A stretch of 64,000 bases of DNA, taken from assembly GCA_014529385.2 (NCBI GenBank), contig CM043960.1, positions 27,729,896 through 27,793,895 of the forward strand, in the 5' to 3' direction. The number at the start of each line of letters is the position of its first letter. The first letter of the stretch is position 1. The notes below the pieces were generated by a model. That model worked only from the letters and a program-made list of their open reading frames with translations, was not told the DNA's origin and made no database searches. Both the position numbers and the translations under genes were made by a program. Of this stretch, positions 31,121-43,544 are shown piece by piece. The stretch comes from Adiantum capillus-veneris. Taxonomy: Eukaryota; Streptophyta; Polypodiopsida; Polypodiales; Pteridaceae.

Positions 31121-31778
31121 CATGGAAGCTGTTGCGTGAGGAAGCAAATGATGAAAAGATAGAGGGGGAAGGATAGAGAGGCCGAGCAGGATGGGAGGAG
31201 AGAAGGAGGGAGGGAGGGGAGGGAGAGATTGGGGAGGAGGAGGAAGGTAGGGGCAGAGAGGGAGAGGAGAGGGAGAGGGAGAGAGGAGGGAGGAGGGAGG
31301 AGGAGGAGATAACAAAATGTTTATTACTTTTTGGGGGAAAAGATTTTTGAAAAAATGGACTTTCTAAGCTTGTGGGTTAAAAAATGGGTCAAAAAATGAT
31401 TTTTGGATATGTATATATGTTGGGAGGGAGTTTTAAGTAAAAAACAAATAAAAATGAAAATTTAAAAAAAAAGTCAAATTTTGACTCTTTTTGACCCACG
31501 GAATTGCTGATGTGGACACACCCCTATGCTTCCTTCACTTTAAAAAAAGCTAGAGAGAGAAAGCAACCCTTTAGGTCCACATCCTACATTTGTCTAAAAA
31601 AAAGGCTAGAAAAGCCTACTCAAAACTACCTTCTTCAATGCCCTTGCCCCCTAAACCCCACACAACATTAGCCTTAATCCCTAAAAATTAGGATTCCTTA
31701 CAAGGCCCATGCAAGGTTCATATTTCTCCTAATGAGAAAACCACTAGAGAACTAGAGAATGGAAAGTTAGAGACAGAA
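31121..31778. other. Purine-rich and AT-rich right edge of unit U
   Basis: 31150-31310 is almost pure GGGAGA-type sequence upstream of the transposase-like gene. 31320-31480 is AT-rich. Element A sequence resumes somewhere near 31500-31700. I see no gene and no clear terminal repeat. Confidence 0.5.
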
Positions 31779-33436
31779 TTGGCTAGTCAAGGACGACGAA
31801 GCCATAGGAACACATGGAAAGCTAGGAAAGCACGCATGAAACTGAAAAAAGAACAGCAAAACGCGATTCTAGTTGAGGAATTAAAACAAACAAAAGACAG
31901 ATTAGAGAAACTTGAGAGTCAAAACGGAATACGGGAAATGGACTATGAAAAGTCAAAACTAAAGAGCTTCAAAGAGACAACGAGCGTGAGCTCAGGGGGA
32001 TCAGTGTTAGTAGAAAAAGTACACGAACCATTGGATGCACTGATGAGAACTTATGAAGCAAGATTAAAGAGCAACCAAACACAAGAACAACGGTGGTTGA
32101 CTTATCCAAATGCTGAATTGGAAAAGCAGAGACTCGAAATGTGTCAAAGAATGATCGAGACTCCACAAGCCTTGTTAGAACCACCTAGAGAAACAATGAA
32201 TTGTGCAGCAGAAAACCCAATTCATCAAGAGACTATCTTCTCACGGATAGTTAAAAAGCCTAATAGTGCACAAAAGCCGAAAAAAATACACGGGGATGAA
32301 CATGAAGTGATGAACACAACAGGAGTTTTCATCCTGTGATACAGAGGTCTTACGGAAGAGATGAGGATTACAATGAGTTTTCAAAACAAGTGAGGGAGGC
32401 AAACTTTGCAAACAAGCTGAATTGTCAAGCTAATCAGACTAGTGGGGAAAAGGACATCAGGAATCCTCCCATAGAGGAATTCGAGGCAGGATCTCAAGTG
32501 GACTTAGATCTGCATTCTTACTGGGGAGATGGAGGCTCTGTTAGAACAGTAGAGAGTAAACCTCATTCACTAAATACCTTACCTTCATACTTAGGAGAAT
32601 ACGAAAGAGCGCTTCCCTCACGAGGAATCTCTTTAGAAAAAGTTATGGACTTGCAAGGATTGATAGAGATTTTGTCAACACCAGTGACATGCACTATCAC
32701 CCTAGCTGAGCTTTTGAGACTACGACCAAAAATGTGGGCAACTGTAGGAAAATGCCTGGAGAAATTTGGGATAAAAGACCCAACTGCAAAACTGCAAGAG
32801 GGCATACGAGAGCTGAGTAAGCCACAAAAAAACACTAAGCCTGTACCTTTGAACAAGGTCGAAGAGTATTGCGAAGGCGAAGTGGGGGATACAACCTTAC
32901 CAATTGAATTCCAGGGAGTTAACACGATGGCAATACTTGATAGCGGGGCTGGGGTAGCCATTGCTACGAAAGAAATCTAGAAAAAATGGGGAAAACCGGC
33001 GATAAGAAAAACGAGGTTGAAACTCCAACTAGCGGACGGACATATGGAGAGACCTGGACTATTAGAAAAAGTCGTAGTGACTTCTTGTGGAATTGAGTAC
33101 GAGCATACCTTTGCTATTGTCGAATTTTGCAAGGAGAATAACTATGATATTATACTTGGAAGACCATTCATGAGACAGTTGAAAATAGTCCAGGATTGGG
33201 GTTACGACCACATATACCTGCGACATATGGAAACCACTACGCGTGTGAACCTAAAAGACCATAGCTACAAGGATGTGAACCGAACACCATTTGAAGAGTT
33301 TGATTCAGCTACTTTGGCAGGATCAGAGTTTCCAGCTTGGTTAGGCAACCCCAAAGAGTTATGGATGTGTGTTCCCAAATCAGACTCAAAAATGCTAGAA
33401 ACGCTACAGAGAAAAGAGAAAAATGAAAGTGGTTAG
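31779..33436 (+). pseudogene. Protease region of element A with upstream coiled-coil domain
   Basis: 31779-32339 encodes a charged, helical segment (KARKARMKLKKEQQN, ELEKQRLEMCQRM) with a counterpart in relic B near 46280-46390. 32336-32980 and 33017-33436 are one frame interrupted by a TAG at 32978-32980. The retropepsin active site reads MAILDSGAGVAIATKE and the downstream part IILGRPFMRQ. Relic B has the same order (LPSYIGD, STPIQCTLTL, DNGEVMAIAIATK, ILGRPFMRQ). The intact D-S-G shows the stop is the main obvious lesion of the domain. RT does not follow. Confidence 0.78.
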
Positions 33437-34920
33437 AAACATTCCGATGCCTAGGATAAGAAGGAAAAACCAATTCCTAATGCTAGTAAAGGTGGAAGAT
33501 TGTATCAAGGACAAGATTTATGGAAGAATGAGAGGAAAGGTGGAAACGAGCTCATGGAAAGAAAAACGAAGCTCAAGAAATAGAGTTCAACAAGCTAAAG
33601 GAGACTGTAGTAGAAAGAGCACTTGAGCTTGAGGATGAGGATGAAAGAGATATCCAGAAAGTGCATCAACTATTGCAGCAGATCAAAGCCCGATCAAAGA
33701 AAATGAGAGACAGCAAATAAGAAGCAGGAAATGAAAGAGATGGACTAATCCTCCAACTTGATGATGCTTCAAGAGAGGGGGCCAATGCACAAGAAGCCAA
33801 AGAAAGAATTGAAGATGAATTGGAAGCTACAAAGGACCAGCTCATTGAGCTACGAGAAAGGATGGAGCTGCAGGAGAGAACAATCCTAAGGCTTAGATCC
33901 ACACCAAGAGCTAGCAGAGCAGGAGTAGAGCCAGAAACAGGCAGGGCAGTCGTGGAGCTACCAGAGACTAGGGAAGGCACAACTATTGAAGATCCAGCCC
34001 CAGCACAAGAAGATGCCACAACATCAAGACTTACTGAGGAGGAGAAAAACAGATTGCACGAGCAGATAGAGAAGGCAACAGAGGAGAGTGCAAAGGCGGC
34101 CATGGAGTGGGAAAGAAGACTCCTGTTCTCCATCGGACTTCAAGGGTTGGATACTAAGGTGCTGCAAGAACAGTGGATACAACCTACATTGCCCCTTTCT
34201 CTACTAAAGTTTGAAGTGCTGAAAACAAAGAAAAGGCTAGAAGAGGAGCAATATGTCACGCTATACGAAGGCGACATCACAAAAGAGGAGGAATCAAAAA
34301 AGATAGTAGACTCCCAGCCGGGATGGAGGAAAGGGTGGTTGACAAGGTACCCAACCTACCTAATCTATTTGGTGGAGGCACCCAAGGAAGTTATAGAAGA
34401 TGCAACATTCTGTCCAGTGCCATGAGTCAGGAGTTGGCAAGAACATGGCAGAATCACAACAAAGAAGCCAAATTGGCTTAATTACCCCAGGATGCCAGGA
34501 TCGAAGCTGGGAGAGAGAATAAGTAAGGCCTACATGGTGAAAACCCTAACGGGCACCATTAAGCTCTTTACTGGCTCTCCTGTCCTTTCGTGTCAAATGC
34601 TCAAAAAGATTTGCAGAACATTATTGGCTTGCATTGAAGTGTTCACGCCGGATAAAGCTACAAGCTCAACATTGTTGTCAATGGCCGACACAGTGACAGA
34701 TATGATGTATGGTCTAGCCTTGGAGCCATCTCCAAAAGTATTACACCTCTTTTATCAAAGAATCATGTTTATGCCAAGCTTCCACATGCAGGCCTTTGAG
34801 GAGGCATTCTACATTGGTTTCTTTACTCATGAAAGTAAGATATTTGGCCCTACACTGACCATTGGAACCCTGAGATACGAGTCACATCTTCAGATGCTGA
34901 AATCGACAAGACTCCACTAA
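33437..34920 (+). pseudogene. Coiled-coil reading frame between protease and 3' LTR of element A
   Basis: The family is unrecognised. One frame runs from about 33600 to 34920 with only two in-frame stops (TAA near 33718, TGA at 34423-34425). Residues are strongly helical and charged at first (QLLQQIKARSKKMRD, IELRERMELQERTILRL). A more globular C-terminal half contains LTGTIKLFTGSPVLSCQ and LHLFYQRIMFMPSF. It occupies the place where RT, RNase H and integrase would be in an autonomous element. It may be a captured host gene or an extra retrotransposon ORF. There are no membrane segments to suggest an envelope protein. Confidence 0.5.
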
Positions 34921-34957
34921 AGACAAAGCAAGGATTTCATGTCAGGGACGACATGAA

Positions 34958-34972
34958 TGCGGAGGGGGGGAG
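34958..34972 (+). promoter_or_regulatory. Polypurine tract of element A
   Basis: GCGGAGGGGGGGAG directly precedes the TG of the 3' LTR. Confidence 0.85.
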
Positions 34973-35270
34973 TGTTGAGCGGAGGACCACACCTATACAT
35001 TTTTGCTCACACTCATGTTTTTGTAAACACTTATTGTAATAAATTTCTTTCTGACATTTCATTTTTTTCATGGAGCCGATTCATTGTAATTAGTGGGACT
35101 CAATTGAGTTTCCAGCTTGTATTCCCCAAGTAGTTTCACCTGATTATGTAATTAGTTTAGAGATGTTTTCACACATCCAAGGCTGAGGTATAAGAGCCAA
35201 TTTTTGTAAACCTAAGGACACAATTTTGAATCATGAATCAAGGTGAGTTTTTGAGCACCGTGACTGTGTC

Positions 35271-35320
<50 letters not shown>

Positions 35321-35945
35321 TATCCTCTTGCTACGCGAGCTACGGAGCCGCCATTGGAGAAGCAACACCGCCATTGTCTTAGCAACGGCGAGAGCTACGC
35401 ACCAATACCAAGCGTGCGTGCATTCGGCTTCTACGCAAGGTGAGCTCCCACGAGCTTCTATGTGAGTTTTCTCCCTACCTGTGTGTCGGAATTGAGCGTG
35501 CCATATATCTATAGAAGCGCAGTGAGCAAAGCTACACATTAGTACCATTGGAGTCGAGATTCAGTCACCTGCATTTTTTAGCCTGTCTTCATATGCGTTT
35601 ACCGCATGGAGTGGTTATAGGTTGAGATTGTATTGTAGATTCATAGGGTATTCCTTACCTAGTGTAGAGACCCCCCTTTGAGTTTGAGGCTGATTCATCG
35701 ATGACTCTAGATCATGTTTCGGATAGCATTTGTTCGTAGTAAGGATTTCATTCACTTGCGTATTTGAGAGCTTAGATTTGATTTCCTTGGTAGTGATTGT
35801 CGTTAGAAGGTCAAGTAGGTGATTTCACACTCATCTATTTGTTTCCATGCGCCTGCGGGTCAAGCTCCGTCCTCGTCTGACATTCTTGTTTGTCGGTTGA
35901 GTTCTCGCTACCATAGCCACCGCTAGCGGCATAACCACCACAACA
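34973..35945 (+). repeat. 3' LTR of element A
   Basis: Pairs with 6399-7353. Contains an (AG)n block at about 35273-35318 that is shorter and mixed with GT in the 5' LTR. Followed by the GCTCC target duplication. Confidence 0.92.
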
Positions 35946-36387
35946 GCTCCGATCCGCAATCCAAGAAGACATGCATGCTCCATAATTCGATCTCTATACA
36001 TGCATCCACTAACATCATCCTGGCCACCTGTCCCCAGCCGCCTTGCCCATCGGGGATCTGCTACGCCTTTTATCTTTGAACTGCAATATCTTGAGCACCA
36101 GGGCTCCATTTGACGAGCCGTTTGGACCATCATGGAAAGCACAATGGAGACCACATTCTAGCACAAAACATCAACATCTCTGGCATAGAATTCCATCACC
36201 CTGCTTAGCTCTTTGTAGCACACCCTTGGCCTAAAAAACCACATTAGACACTAGACTGCCCAGGGACTCCATACCTGCTCTAGTCTTTTGCACTGCACCT
36301 GCCTGCAACCTTTACCTTGCATAGACAACTTCCAGCTATGACCAACTTTGGATGCACCAATGTGTTACACATATTTTCAGCAATAGA
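35946..36387. other. Unassigned sequence right of element A
   Basis: Continuation of the target sequence of element A. It holds short open frames with no recognisable domain; I see no gene. Confidence 0.4.
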
Positions 36388-37146
36388 TCAACCAATAGCT
36401 TCAGAAAATGTTGCCAAGTCACTCAAGTGAGCAGGTATAGTGGGGATAAGTGCTCGCGTGACTGCATGTGAAATGGGGGTTGGAATTGGGTTAGGCATAT
36501 GGGTGATCCTTGGGTCCCAACCTGGGTACGATGTTGTGGCATGTGGTGGCCCAAAGCTCATATGTGTCATTAGAAGATTTTGGAGGCCATTTGGAGGGCC
36601 TTCTAAGAAATTCTATTTCTCTCTCTAGAAAATCTTCTTAAAATGCCTTTTCACTTATTGAGTACATCCAAAAGGACAACTAGATACTTTGAAAAGTAAA
36701 CTTAATTTTATGGAATTTTTAAAAAACGGTCACCTTTTCATTAAATGTGACTGTCTTTTTCACGAGGTCGACACTGCTCATTTAATATAGCTTTCTACAT
36801 CATTGAAATTTTAGAAAAATACAAAACTATCAGAATTTGAAGATTTGGACATCACCAATGCATTTGAAACACCCAAATACCTAAAAATTGATTGTCTACT
36901 TGCCCTATTCTGACACCTAGAGAGGGAGAAAATGCCAAAAAAAACCCTTTAGGGGGTTTTAGCTAAACGATGCATGAGGGGCACTCTAAATTATACTGAA
37001 ATGGGCTTTGCACACCATTCAACTTCTTCTCCCTTTTATGGGTTTATATCTATATATAAAGAACTATATATACTTCTGACCCATATATAGTTCTTTATGT
37101 ATATATATATAAACCCATAAACGGAAGAAGTAGCTCAACGATATAT

Positions 37147-37189
<43 letters not shown>

Positions 37190-37432
37190 GAAGTATATAT
37201 ATGTATATATATATAGCGAGAAGTTTATATAGTTCTTTATATATATATAAAACCATAAAAGAGAGAAGTAGCCAAACGGTGCGCAGAGACCATTTCACAA
37301 GAATTTAGAGTGCCCCTCGTGCGTCGTTTGGCTCAAAAACCCTTTATAATATATATATAGTAAGAAGTATATATATATATAAATAAATAAATAAATAAAT
37401 AAACATACATACGCATATACATATATACATAC

Positions 37433-37486
<54 letters not shown>

Positions 37487-39017
37487 ATAAAGGCAAAAAG
37501 TAGTCGAACCGCACGCAGAGGATATTTCACAAGAATTTGGACTGCCCTCTGCGCACCATTCAACTAAAACCCCCTTTTAGGGATTTTTTGACATTTTCTC
37601 TCTCCGGGTGTGAGAATAGGGAAAGTAGAAAATTGGTTTTTAGGTATTTGAGCGTTTCAGATGTATTGGCAATGTCTAAATCTTCATATTCTGACATTAT
37701 CTGATACTTTTGTTTTGTTTTTTTTTAATTCAACGATGTAGAAATCCATATTGAATGAGTGACACTGAGCTCCTAAAAAGAACAACCACATTTAATGAAA
37801 AGGTGACCATTTTCAAAGATCGTTGGCTCATTGAATGAGTAGGTGATACTTTTTTCATATATTTGTTAATATCAACCTATTTTTCCACGTAACGTTGACC
37901 CTTTTTCTCATTGGAGGAGCTCTTTTTTCTCTCTCTAGTAAAAGGCCCTCTAAAAGACCTCCCAAATTTTCTAATGGGCCCTAGGCATAACAGACATAGG
38001 ATATGACATGTTAATACTAGTTGGTATGGATCCACTAGAATGAGTACTCAGAGATGGTGGTTGTGGAGTGTAGGCAATCAAAACAATCGCGGGTGTGGGA
38101 ACTACATGGGTATGACGGACCATAGGTTCATATGATTGATGTACACTTGTAGGTATTGTTGTGGGCATTGTGCTACTATGTAGCGGTGCTTTACTCACAA
38201 ATAAGGTCTAAGGTTTACTTTTTGGTGGGGCAGGAATAATAGCCATAGATTCTTCGAGGGAAAGATGAGATAAATTTGGGAATGTGAACCTATTTCTTGT
38301 GTGTTCAGAGGGTATCGAGACTCCAGGTGACACAACATATAAAGGATCAATGGGACTCACTGAGGGAGTCTCCTTTTGTGATAGGGTTGGTCGTTTGGCT
38401 TTTCTCATAGGGTACGTGCAGCTTGTGTACAGGTCAGTCAACGTCTCAGTTTGTAGGTCATGCTCCCAGTTTTTTGTGAGAAATATATCCTCTAAGCTTG
38501 GAGTGCTACAGGTTCCCCTTGAAGTGGAAGCATTATGGTTTCCCATTGCCTGACCCTCCGTGACTACTATATTGGGAGCACTCGGTTGCTTGGCTGGCAT
38601 GGTTTTTTTCATAGGATTATTCACTTTCATGGCTCGGCTTTGTCTTAGCATTCATAGGTTCTCAATTGCCCTCTCCCTCACTGCTTGCATATATTGTTCA
38701 ATCTCTTGCACTTCAACAAGACTCTTACCATCCGGTAGTAGAACCTTAGGGGGTGATGGCTCAGTAGGGTCTTTAATGAATGGAGTAGCTAGGAGGTCAA
38801 CATGGGCACCCTTGGGGAGTACAGGGTCTACATGGGAAGGGAAAGGTGAATCTACCTCCCCATTGCTCTCGTTCACTTCACTAGTTGTGGGCTCCGAACG
38901 GGTGGCTCGACTAAAGGTCTCTTTTAAGCGGCTAAACATGCTAGACCCATGCCGCGGGGCAAAGGCATGCATGTCTTGACTTGACATTTTTGGATTTTGT
39001 CTAGGATATCCCTCCAT
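36388..39017 (-). pseudogene. Gag-like proline/threonine-rich reading frame, split by a foldback element
   Basis: On the minus strand, 39017-38652 (MEGYPRQNPKMSSQDMHAF) and 38651-38208 are open in succession. 38198-37971 and, beyond the foldback, 36570-36388 are further proline-rich open pieces. The segment with TLTDLYTSCTYP and FPNLSHLSLEES has a decayed relative at 56263-56843 (TLTDIYTCHTYH, FPNLAHLSLDN), so it is a dispersed repeat family. The size and composition fit the N-terminal part of a retrotransposon gag, but I see no zinc knuckle or capsid motif. Confidence 0.5.
36563..37968. mobile_element. 1.4 kb foldback element with AT-repeat centre
   Basis: About 480 bases at each end are imperfect inverted copies: the left arm begins CATTAGAAGATTTTGG and the right arm ends CCAAATTTTCTAATG. 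Inside, CACCTTTTCATTAAATGTG and AACACCC/CGCTCAAATACCTAAAAA segments pair. The centre (37040-37490) is (AT)n and ATAC repeats. There is no reading frame. It interrupts the gag-like frame. No target duplication was found. Confidence 0.8.
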
Positions 39018-40389
<1,372 letters not shown>

Positions 40390-40899
40390 ACAAGCAAGAA
40401 GAGGTGAAGCCAGAGCAAAGCTTGCATGTTCAGAATCCCTTGAAAACCCTAGTTTATAGCATTATCTAGGGCTTGTCGTCCTTTTCACATATGGGTGCCC
40501 ATATTTTGTCAGTGCTAAATGGGTCTGGTGCATCTTTCATCGGCGATCACCAACCTTTTACTATAAACCTCTTGGACCGACAAGCCTAGCCCATGACTAA
40601 ACATATGCAAAACAGAATAATGGCGGCATCATGGGTTAACAACATCTATATAAGGAGGCCTTCTCTATGAGCCTTTACACACACATCCTTATTGAAGGAT
40701 AGCTAGCCCCTTGTATTCCTACTTTCTATAGTTGTCTAAATTGCCATCTAAGCTCTACCTTGAGAGCGCATGGGTGGATGATACCATTATTTTATAATAA
40801 GTGCTAATCTAAATGTTTGGTTGTGAGTAATCTACTTTGTATCGTACCTCTCTCTAATCTCATTGTTACTAAATCCTATTGTGTTCCTCATTTCTTACA

Positions 40900-40917
40900 T
40901 TGTATCAGAGCACTAGG
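40900..40917 (+). promoter_or_regulatory. Primer-binding site, initiator tRNA-Met type
   Basis: TTGTATCAGAGCACTAGG differs at one position from the common plant PBS core TGGTATCAGAGC. It directly follows TTACA, the likely 5' LTR end. Confidence 0.7.
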
Positions 40918-41019
40918 TGCTCGTAGCTAAGAAAGTGCAAGAATTACTTTAATTATAGTGCATAATCAATCATGTGGATGTCTTCAAGTACTACTCTTGG
41001 TGCTACTTCACTATGCATT

Positions 41020-41760
41020 TGTCCACCAGCCTTCACGAAAGGCAAGCTTGATGGAACCAACTACACATCGTGGAAATTCTAAATTTTTGCAATCTTGGAT
41101 TTCTATGAATTGTTGGATACAATGTTGGGGCCAAATGGTGCCACCTTGAAGGCCACTACAACCACTAATCCAACAAACCCAAGCCTTGTAAGTCCTCCAA
41201 ATGCTATTCTTTTGCTTGCCTAGAAAAGACAGAATGCAAATGCATTATGCCCAAAGTGATTTTTTTGTCACTTTGGTTCATCATACCACTAAATCACAAG
41301 AAGCCTAGAGCATATTGGCTCACCAATATGAGACGCACAATCACACTAGAATTCAAAATCTGGAAAATCAACTTGCTAATAGAGAGAAGATGGAGGGCCT
41401 TTATAAAGCGAATTAAGGATCTCCAAGATCAATTAGCTACTGTTGAAGAGTGACTATTTCTCAAGAAGATTTAGCTTGATGCTGCATTCACATACTTCCA
41501 GCAAGATATGATGGTCTCTTTATGACAGTCAAGACCTGAGTGCAATGTTGCTTGAAGAGGATCTGTGATGCAGGACTAGGGATGGTGGGGGTGATGCTAC
41601 TTTCACAACCATCACAAAAAGAAATGTAACTACATCAAATAGCTATAAGAAGAAGACCAAGAAGAAAAAATTTTAGGTAGCTGCTTTTATTGTGACAAGA
41701 AGGGTCATGCTTTGAAGGACTACAAAAAGAAGAAAGCGGACTTGAGAAGAACTACACCAT
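41020..41760 (+). pseudogene. Copia gag remains
   Basis: AFTKGKLDGTNYTSWKF is the copia gag start motif, followed by stops. CFYCDKKGHALKDYK near 41685 is the zinc knuckle with its last cysteine changed to tyrosine. Confidence 0.7.
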
Positions 41761-42235
41761 GAAAGCTTCCTGGAAGGAAAGAAAATCTGCCAACAATGCT
41801 GAGGTAGACCTTGAACTATGGACCGTCATAAAAGTTGTATGCTCATCAGCAATTTGTTAATGGATCTTGTATTCTAGATATTGGTGAATGTTGACATATG
41901 ACTAGTAAGAAAGACTAGTATAGTGCTTGTAAGCCTCTACATGAACCCATTAGTGTAATTGTTGGGAGTAATGCAAAATGTCCAGTCAAAGGGTTTGGGA
42001 ATATTTATTTTTTAGCAGTTATAGGTGAAATGATTTGTTGTATGTGCCTCAAATAAAGAAGAATTTTATCTCGATTCTTGCAATCACTAATTGGGGTCTT
42101 GAAGTTTGTTTCAAGAAAATTGGATAAAAGTCTTAGAGCAACACATAATTATAGGTGAAATGATGTGTTTTATGTGCCTCAAATAAAGAAGAATTTTCTC
42201 TCGATTGATGTAATCACTAATTGTGTTCTTGAAGT

Positions 42236-43225
42236 TTGTTTCAAGAAAATTGGAGCAGAATTTTAGATTCTGAAGGCAGTACATTGGGAAAGGACATAAG
42301 GTACAACAATATTTACAAATGTTGTGTACTTACGGTGACTTATACAAAGAAAGATACAACTCAATTATGGCATGATAGATTTAGTCACCTAAACATCATT
42401 GTGCTAAAAGAGATGCAGAGATTTGGGAGGGTGGCACTCATGCCTCAAATCTCAAATATGTATGAAGTATGTGAGGTTTTCATGATGGGAAAGAAAAAAA
42501 GGAAGGAGTGTCCACAAGAGAGTGATAATCAAGCTCAGTATCCTCTAGAGTTGGTACATGCAAATCTCTATGGTAAACGGTCTTCTTTTGCTTTGGGTGG
42601 ATATTTCTATTTTTTGCTATTATTTGATGAGTTTAGTAGAAATATGTAGGTGTATTTTATTTGTGATAAGTTTGAAGAAGCTTTTGAAAATTTGGAGTGT
42701 GGCACAAGCTTGTAGAAAATGAAACATGAAAGAAGGGAAAGAAACTTCTCATAGATAGAGGAGAAGAATTTATCATAAATGAATTCAACAACTATTGCAA
42801 CAAGCATGGCATCAAATGTTACCTTACTACTCCTTACACATCACAACAGAATGTAGTTGTGGAATGTCGCAAAATTGAACTATGGTAGAGATGGAAAGAT
42901 GCATGCGCAAGGACAAGGACATTCCAAATTCCTTTTGGACTAAAGAAATAAATATAATGTTTACATCCTCAATCAAAGCTACACAAAGTCTTTGAAAGGA
43001 AAAACACCTCAAGAAGCCTATTTTGGTAAGAAATATTTGGTCATGCATTTTAGAACTTTTGGGTGTTTTTGTTATGCACATGTTCCTGATTCTCAAAGAA
43101 CTAATTTAGAAACCAAAAGTAAGAAGTGTGTATCTCTTGGATACAGTGAAGCGTCTAAGGCATACAAACTCTATGGTATAGAGGAAAAGAAGATATCAAC
43201 TAGTTGCAATATGGTATTTGAATAA
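42236..43225 (+). pseudogene. Copia pre-integrase and integrase remains
   Basis: LWHDRFSHLN is the pre-integrase HHCC start. YPLELVHANLYG and LLFDEFSRNM are integrase core blocks, broken by stops around 42650-42960. KTPQEAYFGKKYLVMHFRTF and GCFCYAHVP, then CVSLGYSEASKAYKLY, mark the C-terminal part. Confidence 0.8.
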
Positions 43226-43544
43226 GGGCCACATTTAGTGGAGAAACTAGGCTTACCCACTTTCTTATCAAATAAAGAAGTAATTCACCTTGTGCCGAAG
43301 CAAAGTCAGGTAGAAATTCACCTTGTACCAAATCAACGTCAGGTAAAAATTCAAGAGGAGGATTTGTGTGATGAAAACTCAAACAAAACTAATCAACCCA
43401 TTGTAGCATCATAGAAGAAACCACTACCAAAGTGGGCTTGATGATTGGAATCCTCAGGTTCACAATTCTCATGAAGAAGAAGGTGTTTTGTGATGGTCAA
43501 ACAGAATAGAGGACCAAAGAAGTGTCTCCAAACACATCATCAAC

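Larger units (their letters stand above)
11050..31500. mobile_element. Unit U: multi-gene insertion inside element A, boundaries approximate
   Basis: Between the gag and protease parts of element A lie four gene-sized reading frames that belong to no LTR retrotransposon. Two point right and two point left, with hairpin elements between the blocks. Without element D and the duplicated flank the unit is about 9 kb. It includes a transposase-like gene, so a DNA transposon is the simplest reading. I could not find convincing terminal inverted repeats or a target duplication. A weak direct match (GTGGACACAC, then CTATGC) at about 11000 and 31512 may mark the edges. Alternatives are a composite of several insertions or an integrated DNA element of another kind. 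Confidence 0.5.
6399..35945 (+). mobile_element. Element A: Ty3/gypsy-type LTR retrotransposon with nested insertions
   Basis: The ends are TGTTGAGCGG and CCACCACAACA, flanked by a perfect 5 bp target duplication GCTCC (6394-6398 and 35946-35950). A PBS of tRNA-Asp type follows the 5' LTR and a polypurine tract (GCGGAGGGGGGGAG) precedes the 3' LTR. Without the nested unit (about 11.05-31.5 kb) the element is about 9 kb. Recognisable content is gag with zinc knuckles, an aspartic protease with an in-frame stop, and a coiled-coil reading frame next to the 3' LTR. No RT, RNase H or integrase of its own is visible, so it looks non-autonomous. LTR differences of roughly 5 percent mark it as much older than element D. 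Confidence 0.92.

Noticed and set aside
10990..31520. Direct match GTGGACACAC..CTATGC as target duplication of unit U
   Set aside because: It is interrupted, too long for most transposon families and not directly adjacent to matching inverted ends; kept only as a hint of where the edges may be.
33820..34920. Envelope-like gene in element A
   Set aside because: No signal peptide or transmembrane segment; the sequence is charged coiled coil followed by a soluble-looking region.
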